NCBI RefSeq assembly: GCF_029603155.1
Contig: NZ_JAPMUA010000001.1
Location: 558,001 to 622,000, forward strand
DNA length: 64,000 nucleotides
From: Galbibacter pacificus
GTDB taxonomy: Bacteria; Bacteroidota; Bacteroidia; Flavobacteriales; Flavobacteriaceae
Direction of reading: 5' to 3'
How positions within the stretch are numbered: position 1 is the first letter of the stretch; each line of letters starts with the position of its first letter. Shown here piece after piece: positions 1-8,597 of this stretch. Position numbers and translations under genes: made by a program. The notes under the pieces were generated by a model. The model saw only the letters and a program-made list of their open reading frames with translations. It did not search any database and had not been told where the DNA came from.

Positions 1-359
1 TTATCCCGTGCGGTTCTAAATTTCCCAATCTTTGATATATCTGTAAAATAACAATCGAGATTAACTATATCATCCATTGTACCGCCGGCTTTCTCCACCT
101 GTGATTTTATATTTTTAAAGACCTGTTCTGTTTGTAGTCCTAAATTGTTATATCCAACTAATTTTCCATCTGGATTTACAGGGACTTGTCCTGAAATGTA
201 TATTGTTTTAAAATGGCGAGGGTTGACTTCAATGCTTTGAGAATATCCTCTTTGGGATATGTCATTGAATTTTACATGCGTTTTATTATGTTGTTTGGAA
301 CAGCCAAATATAAAAATCAAAACCCCGAGTATTACTGTTTTTTCCATTGTTTTCTTCAT
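1..359 (-). CDS. RidA/YjgF-family lipoprotein, 3' end cut by window
   Basis: The reading frame opens at the ATG whose first base is 359 and is still open at base 1, so only about 119 residues are visible. Residues 1-20 form a lipoprotein signal (hydrophobic run ending IFGC, Cys20). The mature part reads SGQVPVNPDGKLVG and later EQVFKNIK and DCYFTDI, the characteristic core of the RidA (YjgF/YER057c/UK114) fold. Family members usually hydrolyse reactive enamine/imine intermediates in the cytoplasm. A lipid-anchored, exported copy is a less usual form and its substrate cannot be told. Its neighbour is the convergent-side AraC gene, 250 bp away. Family assignment is firm; function is not. Confidence 0.8.
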   Translation of the reverse strand, partial: MKKTMEKTVILGVLIFIFGCSKQHNKTHVKFNDISQRGYSQSIEVNPRHFKTIYISGQVPVNPDGKLVGYNNLGLQTEQVFKNIKSQVEKAGGTMDDIVNLDCYFTDISKIGKFRTARD

Positions 360-609
360 AATTGTTGGGTCTATGTAACTTCGCAGGTGTTATCTCAGAA
401 AATGTTCAACCTAATCTTTCCATGGCAGCTTAAACATAACAAATTATATTGAATCCCGATTAGTGCTACATATGAAATATTGCCATTTTTTCTTTTGTAG
501 CTTCGGATATGCTGGAAATGAATTTCCTATATTTTTATCACCGGCCCTGTATGGCAAACCATAGGGCAACCTCTATCGATAAAAACATTATAATTTTCAA
601 AATCAGATG

Positions 610-1473
610 TTAATAGAGGGCTTTCTTTTCTTGTCTGTATTTGCTTGGGCTCATACCTTTGTATTTTTTAAATTGGCGACTGAGATGACTTTCGTCGGTA
701 AAGCCCAATTCGTCCGAAATTTGACCGATAGTATAATCACTGTATAGCAATCGTTGTTCTATATATTTCATTTTGTATAGGGATATATAGTGTTGTAGGG
801 TTTCTCCAGTCAATTTTTTAAAATATTCACCAATATAATTTTTTGAAATATTAAAGGTTTTTGCTAGGGTAGTGGTCTTTAATTGTCCTGGATTTCCTAT
901 ATTTTTTTTTATGTGCGTTAATATTTTATTGATTAACGGTTCATCATTCAGCAGGATTCCCGGATTAGGTTTAGTTGTAAGGTTTCTTGATAAAATATTT
1001 AATATCAATGTGATATACTGTTGCGTATGTTGTTGGGAACATAGCCCTTTTTGATCGTGTTCAATAATGATATTTGAAATAAGGTTTGTGATCATTTGAC
1101 AGTCCTCAATACTTTGAATAACGACCGATTCATACCTGTTATGGTTATAAAAAATCTGTTCTAACTGTTTTAACCAGGAAAGTCTATTGTTTTGAAATGT
1201 AGGATTAGTTTCTGATGTCAGGAAAACTTCTGAAAAACGGATGGAACAGAATTTGGTGGGTTCCCTGCTTTTAAACCCTCTGCAATCCATGGGAGTGAAC
1301 AAGAAAATATCTCCTTTCCCGTAGGTATGATTATTTTCGTTTACGATCCTCTGCCCACTCCCATCCATAATTTGAAGAATCTCAAAAAAATGATAAATCA
1401 ATGCACTCTCTTGCCAATTTTCATTTTCTGAAATAAACAATTCCATGGGCTGGTACAATTGTTTTCTTTTCAC
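610..1473 (-). CDS. AraC-family transcriptional regulator
   Basis: 287 residues. The N-terminal half is cupin-like (effector-binding in AraC proteins). The C-terminal ~100 residues are the double helix-turn-helix: a first HTH around TTTLAKTFNISKNYIGEYFKK and a second around YTIGQISDELGFTDESHLSRQFKK, ending in the usual GMSPSKYRQ. It is divergent from the alpha/beta hydrolase at 1605, with a 131-bp spacer holding nested inverted repeats, so control of that hydrolase and of itself is the simplest guess. The effector is unknown. No truncation is seen. Confidence 0.9.
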   Translation of the reverse strand: MKRKQLYQPMELFISENENWQESALIYHFFEILQIMDGSGQRIVNENNHTYGKGDIFLFTPMDCRGFKSREPTKFCSIRFSEVFLTSETNPTFQNNRLSWLKQLEQIFYNHNRYESVVIQSIEDCQMITNLISNIIIEHDQKGLCSQQHTQQYITLILNILSRNLTTKPNPGILLNDEPLINKILTHIKKNIGNPGQLKTTTLAKTFNISKNYIGEYFKKLTGETLQHYISLYKMKYIEQRLLYSDYTIGQISDELGFTDESHLSRQFKKYKGMSPSKYRQEKKALY

Positions 1474-1508
1474 AAACCTCAGATTTTACATTATTATCCT
1501 CTTATTTT

Positions 1509-1541
1509 AAAAGTACAGGGAATGCGGTACCGCTTACTTTT
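1509..1541. promoter_or_regulatory. Nested inverted repeats between divergent AraC and hydrolase genes
   Basis: AAAAGTA (1509-1515) and TACTTTT (1535-1541) form an outer dyad enclosing the perfect palindrome GCGGTACCGC (1524-1533). TACTTTTG at 1535-1542 fits the -7 consensus TAnnTTTG reading toward the hydrolase. It could be an operator; no protein is assigned. Confidence 0.3.
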
Positions 1542-1604
1542 GTCCTCAATATACAAATTGCTTATTCAAAACCATAAAATTTTAATGAACAAAAAGATAT
1601 AAAA

Positions 1605-2426
1605 ATGGAAAACAATACAAATATGACTTCGGGCATATCATTCTTTACAACAGGCGATGGATGTAGAATCGCATACAAGGTCGATGGTGATTTTTCCCTC
1701 CCTGTTTTAGTTTTATCGAACTCTATAGCTACCGATTTTAGCATGTGGGATGGACAGATTGACAATTTTAGCAAATATTTCACAATACTGCGTTTTGATA
1801 CAAGGGGGAATGGTCTGTCGGATGCTCCTATAGGGGATTATTCAATAGATAGGATGTCACTTGATGTGGTAGCGCTTTTAGATTATCTGAAAATTGAAAA
1901 AATTCATTTTCTCGGTCTGTCACTGGGAGGATTTATCGGGCAATGGTTGGGTATCCATAGCCCGGAAAGAATACATAAGTTGATATTGGCAAACACATCA
2001 GCTTATCTCGGACCCGCAAAATTATGGAATGAAAATATAGATTTATTGAATAATGGGAAAGGGATGGCATTTTTTGAAGCGAAGTTTTTAGAAGGCTGGT
2101 TTTCTAAAGAAATGGTGCAGGAGGAGGAAACCATTGTGTGGCTTTTTAGAAAAATGATTCGAAGAATGTCCCATATCGGACTGGCAGGGTCTTATGCTGC
2201 AGTAAGAGATGCAGATTTTCGAAAAACAGATGTGCTTATTCCCAATGAAACTTTAATAATTGCTGGTAAGAATGACCAGGTAACCATAGCCGAACACAGT
2301 GAACAAATACATGCTGTTGTTCGAAATTCAAAATTGGAGGTCTTACCTGTGGTACATTTTTCAAATATTGAAGGTAAGGATGCGTTTGAAAATTTGGTAT
2401 TGGCGTTTTTGAACGATGATTTGTAA
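1605..2426 (+). CDS. Alpha/beta-fold hydrolase, 3-oxoadipate enol-lactonase-like
   Basis: 273 residues, the normal size for the PcaD-type branch of alpha/beta hydrolases. The nucleophile elbow is GLSLGG with Ser106. Asp224 (in GKNDQVT) and His251 (in VVHFSN) complete the expected triad, and FDTRGNGLSD is the family's oxyanion-side loop. Such enzymes cleave esters, lactones or related carbonyl substrates in the cytosol; no signal peptide is present. No aromatic-degradation genes lie nearby, so the lactonase name gives fold and subfamily only. It is divergently paired with the AraC gene. Confidence 0.85.
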   Translation: MENNTNMTSGISFFTTGDGCRIAYKVDGDFSLPVLVLSNSIATDFSMWDGQIDNFSKYFTILRFDTRGNGLSDAPIGDYSIDRMSLDVVALLDYLKIEKIHFLGLSLGGFIGQWLGIHSPERIHKLILANTSAYLGPAKLWNENIDLLNNGKGMAFFEAKFLEGWFSKEMVQEEETIVWLFRKMIRRMSHIGLAGSYAAVRDADFRKTDVLIPNETLIIAGKNDQVTIAEHSEQIHAVVRNSKLEVLPVVHFSNIEGKDAFENLVLAFLNDDL

Positions 2427-2771
2427 AATGGTGTTCTGCCAAGGGCGGGGGCTGACTAATTTTTGTGGCAAATTAAAAATTCGATGTGCAGGGTTCACCG
2501 CCCCACAGCATATACCATATCCAAGGTAAAAAGAAGCCCTTACAAGGTTTAATAGGATATATTATCCCTACAATATCGAGAACAATTAGGACAAACATTG
2601 TAGAACTAGGACTCGATCATCCAAATGGTGAATTGAATCTGGGACAGTATAGCACTGCTCACAAGGGCCTTTTCCCCGGGCAAGGGAATAAAAATATCAG
2701 AGAGCGATTCATTTACAAGCTTCAAACTTCGATATAAAGTCAGCATTCAACACTATCCATATACCGGAACA
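2427..2771. other. Gene-free stretch, possibly decayed coding sequence
   Basis: No convincing gene. An 83-codon plus-strand frame (2486-2737) exists, but it has no recognisable motif, no clear ribosome-binding site and an unusual composition. No terminator, repeat or tRNA was seen here. Confidence 0.5.
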
Positions 2772-3650
2772 CTACTTTCTGATATGCATTTTTTTATTCG
2801 GAATATCGATTGTCAGTTTTTTTCCTATCCAATTTATTCCCATAATCCCTTCATAAATCAAGCCCTCAATAAATGTAGCTTTGAAATTTTCAATGGAGAC
2901 ATTCCTGTTTTTATCTTCCATTTTTGGTAATCGGGAATAATAATAGGTGTTTCCGCTTTCGGGCTTGAAATAACTTGCCTTAAATTCACTTTTTACCGCT
3001 GTTTTGTCGATTCCCAATGTTTCCATAAAACGGGCATTAAATCGGAATACATCAAATCCTGCACCGCTGTCCAGTCTTACACTCAACGTCAGTTTGTCGT
3101 TAAGTCTCACTTGCGTTGATATATTTATTTCGATTTCACGATCGTTTGAAATTTCAATGGGCATTTCAAAGTCTTCTTGTTGTTTAATTTCTTTTAACGT
3201 AGTATCAGATTCGATATTCAGTGTCTTATTCTCAAAATCGATGGTGAAAGGGGTATTTTTCAATGGTGTTAGCGAAATTAATCCGTCAAGCGGGAACTTG
3301 ATGTCATAAACGGCAAAAGTCTCGTTATCGATCTTGAAGTCTTCAACCTTTAGGGATTTGGACTTCCATAAATCTACTTGAAGTTCTTCGCCTGTTGCCC
3401 TATGTCCTGTATAAAAATGGTCGGTTTTTTCTAAATCGGTTATTTTGTCGGCAAAATCTTTAGTGAGAAGGTTTATTCCTGCCCCAGTATCAAAAATAAA
3501 GTTTCCTTTAATCCCATTGACTTCGGCCGAAATAACGATATGTCCACCCTGTGTTAGCGTAAATGGAATTTTGATTTGGGATTTTGGTTTTTCCTGAGCA
3601 TAAGTAAGTGGGGATATTAAAATTAAAAGGATTAAAATAAGTTTGTTCAT
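2772..3650 (-). CDS. Retropepsin-like aspartyl protease family protein, exported
   Basis: 292 residues with an N-terminal signal peptide (LILILLILISPLTYAQ). Two retropepsin-like half domains are visible: FIFDTGAG with Asp54 and VRLDSGAG with Asp194, each followed by hydrophobic strands. Proteins with two such repeats are common in Bacteroidota and are annotated as aspartyl protease family; they act in the periplasm or at the envelope. Both catalytic Asp residues are kept, so it is probably active. The substrate is unknown. It stands alone, without an evident operon partner. Confidence 0.85.
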   Translation of the reverse strand: MNKLILILLILISPLTYAQEKPKSQIKIPFTLTQGGHIVISAEVNGIKGNFIFDTGAGINLLTKDFADKITDLEKTDHFYTGHRATGEELQVDLWKSKSLKVEDFKIDNETFAVYDIKFPLDGLISLTPLKNTPFTIDFENKTLNIESDTTLKEIKQQEDFEMPIEISNDREIEINISTQVRLNDKLTLSVRLDSGAGFDVFRFNARFMETLGIDKTAVKSEFKASYFKPESGNTYYYSRLPKMEDKNRNVSIENFKATFIEGLIYEGIMGINWIGKKLTIDIPNKKMHIRK

Positions 3651-3836
3651 AAAGCTGTAGCATTTTGTGTGTATATGTACGACGATTGCCTTTCTATTTT
3701 GTTACAATTTAAAACATGTCCTTACCTGGTAGAGCTGATTGTTTCAATAGTTATATGTCCCGATTTATTGTTATATTTTTTGAAGTGTCCTCTTTCTTCT
3801 GTTTCCAGTTCTAATTATTTTGTAGCTGTTCATTTT

Positions 3837-4205
3837 TCAAATCCATCTTAGAACTGCTTCATAAGAGTCTGAAGGTCTGGTATTGAAGCAGATTTTAGAT
3901 TGTGCTGCATTGCTGTGGATTACATTTATTATTTTTTCAAGAAGGAATAAATGCGCATTTATCATACGAATACCGGCACCTATCATAATGCAATCAAACC
4001 GGTTATTGTTTAAAAATTCCAAAATTGTTGACTCAGCTGTTTCACCCAAATCAGTAAAACAGTTATAGATTTCATATCCCAGTTCACTTAATTTCTGATT
4101 TGCTTGAATTGCTTCTCTCCGAATCAATTCAATGTCTATGTCCTGTGGAAGATTGTTAAAATCAATTAACTTTGGATCAATTCCTATTAATAAAACCTTT
4201 TTCAT
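3837..4205 (-). CDS. Small conserved-looking protein of unknown function
   Basis: 122 residues, no signal peptide. It begins MKKVLLIGIDPKLIDF and later has the strand FDCIMIGAGIRM, so the order of strands and helices looks like a small Rossmann or flavodoxin-like alpha/beta fold with alternating VLLIG / CIMIGAG beta strands. I do not recognise a family with certainty. It is followed upstream by a gene-free stretch and has no operon partner. Composition and codon use look like real coding sequence, which is why it is called a gene. Confidence 0.65.
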   Translation of the reverse strand: MKKVLLIGIDPKLIDFNNLPQDIDIELIRREAIQANQKLSELGYEIYNCFTDLGETAESTILEFLNNNRFDCIMIGAGIRMINAHLFLLEKIINVIHSNAAQSKICFNTRPSDSYEAVLRWI

Positions 4206-4624
4206 CTTATAAATATTAATATATGCTTATGAATTATAGCTGATCGGTCTTTTGGAGATACAACCAGTTGATATAATTTTATAAAGTCGGACAAAGGTAC
4301 CTGCCGTTGAATATCAGTTGTTTTTTAGCATTTAAAAAACCGGGAATTTTCTCAATATACTAAAGACCTTGTCTTTATGTTTTTCTATTGATAGTTTATC
4401 AATCAGGTCTCCTACAAATTTAAGTGCTTTAGGACATTCAACAAAGAATATGGATGAGAAATCGGTTCCTTAACAATGTCTTACTTGCATAAATTCCCAA
4501 AAAGGGATTTATAGGGAAAATGTTCTATATTTTTTTATTGCGAGCAAAGGAAATATAGGCCGTCTGGTCCTGCTGGCAAGTTTTTATAAAACAGGATTTA
4601 TTGGACTATAGTTTGATATGTTTT
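4206..4624. other. Gene-free stretch with a probable 3' gene remnant
   Basis: On the minus strand, about 45 sense codons run from 4469 down to a stop at 4332-4334 (they include FFVECPKALKFVGDLID and VFSILRKFPVF). They look like protein but have an in-frame stop just upstream and no start, so this is probably the tail of a decayed gene. I saw nothing else in the stretch. Confidence 0.4.
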
Positions 4625-6040
4625 TTAAACAGTATGTTTTTTCTGATAATACCTGCTGAAAGCTATGTATAAAAATCCGCAGCAAATCCATGTGGGCAAT
4701 GTAACAAAGGATAAGAAAACATTAAACTTCAACGAAATAAAATAAAAAATACCGAAGCTGAATAGCCATGCCCATAATACAGCATAGTTAAAGCTAATAT
4801 TTGTTTTTTCAGCATAAAAAGAGGTAATTCCTGCCCTTCTGGCAAAGAAATGATCAAAAACGATAATGGCGCCGATTGGAGCGAGGATAAAGCCATAAAG
4901 TGCTACAAAATCCAATAATTTCATGGCAAATGCAGGAAAAAGCCCGGCAATGGTAGCTATTGCACCCGCTAAAATGGTAACCCAAAAAGTAGAGGTTTTC
5001 GGTATAATGGCTTGAAAGGCAAGTCCTGCTCGGTAAATTGTTGGATTTGCCGTTGTCCAACCTGCTAAAATAACCGCGAGTATACCAAAAATGCCAATCG
5101 CATTGTAGGCCAATGGGCCTGGTGCTACCGTTGGTGCTTGTCCGTTTGCCAAAAAAGCCTGGGCTTCCGGGGATTTTAAATAAACGGCATATAACAAAGC
5201 TGCTGCAATCCAGGCAATGTAATGTCCAATATATATCCCGCCGGCGGTTGTCCACCCGATAGAAGGGTTTTTGGCAAACCTGAAAACAGAGAGGTCAGAC
5301 ATGCCAATATGCATGGCCGCATTGGCAAACCAAGACCATAAAAACACATGCCAAAACGTATATTTTATCTGCCCGGGAAAGGGTTCGCTGCCTTCCCCCC
5401 AAAGGTTCCAAAAATCTGAAAAACTGTGTACTTCCAATTGAGATAAGGCCACGATGCCACAAACAATAAATGCCAAAACAATTATGGGCGACATCCAGTT
5501 GGCCGCTTTGGCCACTGTATTGTATCCTTTTGCAGCGATTATCGAAATAACGGCCCCCAAAACCAGTACAATGGTTATCCATGTAATGCCATTGGGCAGG
5601 GTATCGGTTAATTTGGGCATTTCCATATTAAAGGGAATTCCAACGGCGGTTGCCGAAACGGTTATCATGGCCCCGGCCAAAAAACAGAACAATACCCCAT
5701 TTGCCAAATTATAAACAGTCACCAATTTTTTACCACATATTTTTTCTAAATGAAAATAAAGGGTATACCTAAATTTTGTCCCGATTTCAGCGGTTAAAAA
5801 ACGCCAGCTCAATACGGCCATTAAGTTTCCGAGCAGAAGCCCGATAATTAAATCAAAAGCACTTACGCCCGTTGTAAGAAACAAAGGTCCGATTACAAAT
5901 TCGGTTCCGGCGGCGTGTTCCCCGGCATACATTCCCAAAAAGCTTTTCCATCCTTTTAGTTTAGAATCCGGAACGCGTTCCCTTTCATATTCGCCTCCTG
6001 CAATTTGCTCGATATCTTCTTCAATGGTGTATTGTGTCAT
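4625..6040 (-). CDS. NCS1/cytosine-permease-type transporter of the rhamnose operon
   Basis: 471 residues with about twelve hydrophobic segments. It has the hallmark N-terminal region of the nucleobase-cation-symport-1 family (FVIGPLFLTTGVSAFDLIIGLLLGN and GTKFRYTLYFHLEK). It is the last gene of a five-gene operon, 16 bp after the lactate dehydrogenase. Characterised NCS1 members carry purines, cytosine, hydantoin and similar compounds. Here every other gene handles L-rhamnose and no RhaT-type or MFS rhamnose carrier is present, so transport of rhamnose, or of lactaldehyde/lactate, is a reasonable inference but not shown. Family call firm, substrate open. Confidence 0.85.
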   Translation of the reverse strand: MTQYTIEEDIEQIAGGEYERERVPDSKLKGWKSFLGMYAGEHAAGTEFVIGPLFLTTGVSAFDLIIGLLLGNLMAVLSWRFLTAEIGTKFRYTLYFHLEKICGKKLVTVYNLANGVLFCFLAGAMITVSATAVGIPFNMEMPKLTDTLPNGITWITIVLVLGAVISIIAAKGYNTVAKAANWMSPIIVLAFIVCGIVALSQLEVHSFSDFWNLWGEGSEPFPGQIKYTFWHVFLWSWFANAAMHIGMSDLSVFRFAKNPSIGWTTAGGIYIGHYIAWIAAALLYAVYLKSPEAQAFLANGQAPTVAPGPLAYNAIGIFGILAVILAGWTTANPTIYRAGLAFQAIIPKTSTFWVTILAGAIATIAGLFPAFAMKLLDFVALYGFILAPIGAIIVFDHFFARRAGITSFYAEKTNISFNYAVLWAWLFSFGIFYFISLKFNVFLSFVTLPTWICCGFLYIAFSRYYQKKHTV

Positions 6041-6056
6041 AATTTGGTTTTGGTTG

Positions 6057-7202
6057 TTAAATTAAGTGTTTGGGCAAGTCGGCAATTTTTTCGCAGCAAA
6101 GCTGATCCATTACTTGCTTTAATTGAATTTTTAACATAGATATGGTATGGTCGCCTCCTTTATTGCCCAAAGCCGCGGCTCCGTACATAAAAGACCTTCC
6201 CATAAAGGTAAATTTTGCGCCACTAGCCAGACTCCTTGCTACATCCGGGCCAGAACGTAGCCCGCTGTCCATCATGACTTCGATCTGGTCACCGTATTTT
6301 TCAGCAATGGTTGTAAGTGGTTTTATGGTAGATTCCCCTGCATCGAGTTGCCTTCCGCCATGATTGGAAACAATTATGCCGTCAAACCCTAAACGGATGG
6401 CTTCCCGGGTATCTGCTTCAGAAGAAACTCCTTTTAACACCAATTTTCCCTTCCATTGGTCGCGAATGGGTTTAATACGGTCCTCATTGAGCCTGCCAGA
6501 AAAAGTTTCATCCATGAATTTTCCCAATTGCTTTAAATTAAGACCGTTTGGCATATAGGGCTTGATATTTTCAAAATTGGGCTGTCCATGTTTAAGTGTT
6601 TCCATGGCCCAAATCGGCTTACCGAGAATTTGTAAAATATTTTGCAGGCTCATCTTTGGCGGAAGTGCCAAACCGTTTCTAAAATCCCTTGGCCGATACC
6701 CAAATGTGGGGACATCGCATAGTAAAACCAATACGGGGCAACCGGCATCCCCGGCACGCTTTATAATATTTTTTCTGATGGAATCATCAACAGGATTGTA
6801 AAGTTGAAACCAAGCATTTCCTTCGGTAAGTTTGCTGGCCCTTTCAATATCCATGGTTGTTACCGTACTTAAAATAAAGGGAATATTATGTTGAAAAGCC
6901 GCTTTGGCTAAAATTTCAGGTGAATTGGGCCACATAAGTCCTTGCAGGCCTACCGGGGCAATACCAAAGGGGGCATCGTATTCCTTCCCGAAAAGTGTGG
7001 TTTTGATAGACGAGTCTTTGTAGTTTTTTAGGTAACGGGGCTCCAATTGGACTTCTCTGAGTTCGGCGGTATTCCGGTGTATGTTTACATCTTCATTGCA
7101 ACCGCCGTCCAAGTATTCAAAAGCAAATCTTGGAATTCTTTTTTGTGCTTTTTTCCTTAAATCTTCAACCGATGGATATTTATAATCGAAACTTAATGCC
7201 AT
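6057..7202 (-). CDS. lldD: FMN-dependent L-lactate dehydrogenase / alpha-hydroxy-acid oxidase family
   Basis: 381 residues, usual length for this (beta/alpha)8 flavoprotein family. The active-site base and substrate arginine are in SNHGGRQLD (His281, Arg284), and Lys257 in LVLKGV is the FMN-contacting lysine. It starts 11 bp after the kinase stop and ends 16 bp before the permease. In this operon it would oxidise the L-lactate made from L-lactaldehyde to pyruvate, closing the rhamnose pathway. Glycolate or other hydroxy acids cannot be excluded by sequence, but the context favours L-lactate. Confidence 0.88.
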   Translation of the reverse strand: MALSFDYKYPSVEDLRKKAQKRIPRFAFEYLDGGCNEDVNIHRNTAELREVQLEPRYLKNYKDSSIKTTLFGKEYDAPFGIAPVGLQGLMWPNSPEILAKAAFQHNIPFILSTVTTMDIERASKLTEGNAWFQLYNPVDDSIRKNIIKRAGDAGCPVLVLLCDVPTFGYRPRDFRNGLALPPKMSLQNILQILGKPIWAMETLKHGQPNFENIKPYMPNGLNLKQLGKFMDETFSGRLNEDRIKPIRDQWKGKLVLKGVSSEADTREAIRLGFDGIIVSNHGGRQLDAGESTIKPLTTIAEKYGDQIEVMMDSGLRSGPDVARSLASGAKFTFMGRSFMYGAAALGNKGGDHTISMLKIQLKQVMDQLCCEKIADLPKHLI

Positions 7203-7213
7203 GTAATATTTTG

Positions 7214-8587
7214 TTATTTTATAATGAGCGGAACATGTTTTTTTAACGAATAATTCTTTTTGAGGAATTTAGAATTAAGCTGCGTGTCCGAAATACTAAT
7301 GGCCGCACCCAGGGCAGACCCCAAGGAAGCATCTGTTGTGCTCAATTCCATATTCCTTAAATAATGCGATAATAATTTTATATAGATGTCATTATCGCTA
7401 AAACCGCCGTCAATATACAATTTTGTAATGATGTCGCCTTTTTTGACCATTTCTATACTTTTAACCTGTAGTTTAACCAGTTCGATCATTAAATGGTGAT
7501 AGGCATCTTCAAAAGTATCATAAGGTAGCTTGGTGGCAACTAACGGCACTTCGTTGGAAATGCTTTCCCATTTAAAAAGGTGTTCAAATTCTTTGTTGAT
7601 TTCATAATAAGCATCTTCGTTGAATTTTACTGTTTTATGATAATCTTGTGGAACCCCGTACATTTCTGCCAACTTTTTTACCTGAATTTTATACTCGTTG
7701 CCCAAAAATAACCGCGAAGCTTTTACCTGTTTTCCATTAATCCGCATATAATTAATACAATTTTTTGTGACATCGTTTGTGGTTAATTCAGATGACGAAA
7801 AAGGATTTAAAGCAATACTCCAAGTACCTGTGGAAACCAATATAAACGGCTCGCTCAAACTTCTTACATATGGTAATAAAGCCGCGGAGCTATCGTGAAT
7901 GCCTACGCCAATTTTAATGCGTTTTCCATTGTAGTTCATGTTAATACTGGTCTCGGTAGATACAATGGGCGGTAAAATTTTATGGATATCCTCTTGATAA
8001 ACCCACTGGTGATAATCTTTTTTGTAGTAATCCCATAAGGCGGTGTGGCAACCAATACTGGTATATTCGCTTAATGGAATTCCCGTAAAAATATAGCTGA
8101 GGTATTGTGGCAGGTGTAGCGAATACTTGATCTTTTTAAATATTTCGGGTTTGGTATGTTTAAGCCAATACAATTGCATGCCCGAATTGAGCATGCCTTC
8201 CCTGGAGGAACCCGTTTGTCTTGTAAACCCTATTTCCGGGCCGTATTTTTTATAAAATGAATCGATTAACGATTTTTCGATGGGCTTGGTATAATTGTAA
8301 AGGGGGGTGAGCGCCTCCCCGTTTTCGTCCAAATGGACAAAGCTGGCCCCGTAGGATGAAAAGTTAATAGCCTTTACATCAAATTCTTTCGCCTCTAAAA
8401 TTTGGTGGAACAGGTCTTTTAGCCAATTTTGAAGTTTTTCTAGGTTTTCGGTCGGGTGGCCGTCTTCATCTTCAATCGGATCAAAGCGTACATATTCACG
8501 ATACACCTCTTGAAACTCTTCATCAAAAAGGAAAAACTTTTTATTGGTCTTTCCGATATCGAATACAGCGGTAACTTTCTTTTTCAT
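7214..8587 (-). CDS. FGGY-family carbohydrate kinase, probable L-rhamnulokinase
   Basis: 457 residues from the ATG at 8587 (MKKKVTAVFDIGKTNKK). A start 14 codons earlier is possible but lies inside the isomerase gene; the chosen one leaves a 10-bp gap with an AAAG ribosome-binding site. The actin-like ATPase fold is marked by FDIGKTNKKFFLFD at the N terminus, GVGIHDSSAALLPY and STGTWSIALN in the middle, and LYIDGGFSDND near the C terminus. Between isomerase and aldolase functions, phosphorylation of L-rhamnulose at C1 is the expected reaction. The sequence is of the divergent Bacteroidota type rather than close to enteric RhaB. Confidence 0.85.
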   Translation of the reverse strand: MKKKVTAVFDIGKTNKKFFLFDEEFQEVYREYVRFDPIEDEDGHPTENLEKLQNWLKDLFHQILEAKEFDVKAINFSSYGASFVHLDENGEALTPLYNYTKPIEKSLIDSFYKKYGPEIGFTRQTGSSREGMLNSGMQLYWLKHTKPEIFKKIKYSLHLPQYLSYIFTGIPLSEYTSIGCHTALWDYYKKDYHQWVYQEDIHKILPPIVSTETSINMNYNGKRIKIGVGIHDSSAALLPYVRSLSEPFILVSTGTWSIALNPFSSSELTTNDVTKNCINYMRINGKQVKASRLFLGNEYKIQVKKLAEMYGVPQDYHKTVKFNEDAYYEINKEFEHLFKWESISNEVPLVATKLPYDTFEDAYHHLMIELVKLQVKSIEMVKKGDIITKLYIDGGFSDNDIYIKLLSHYLRNMELSTTDASLGSALGAAISISDTQLNSKFLKKNYSLKKHVPLIIK

Positions 8588-8597
8588 CTTTCTATCG

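Noticed and set aside
2486..2737. 83-codon plus-strand frame in the gap after the hydrolase
   Set aside because: No recognisable motif or start signal, unusual composition and no operon context; described as a gene-free stretch.
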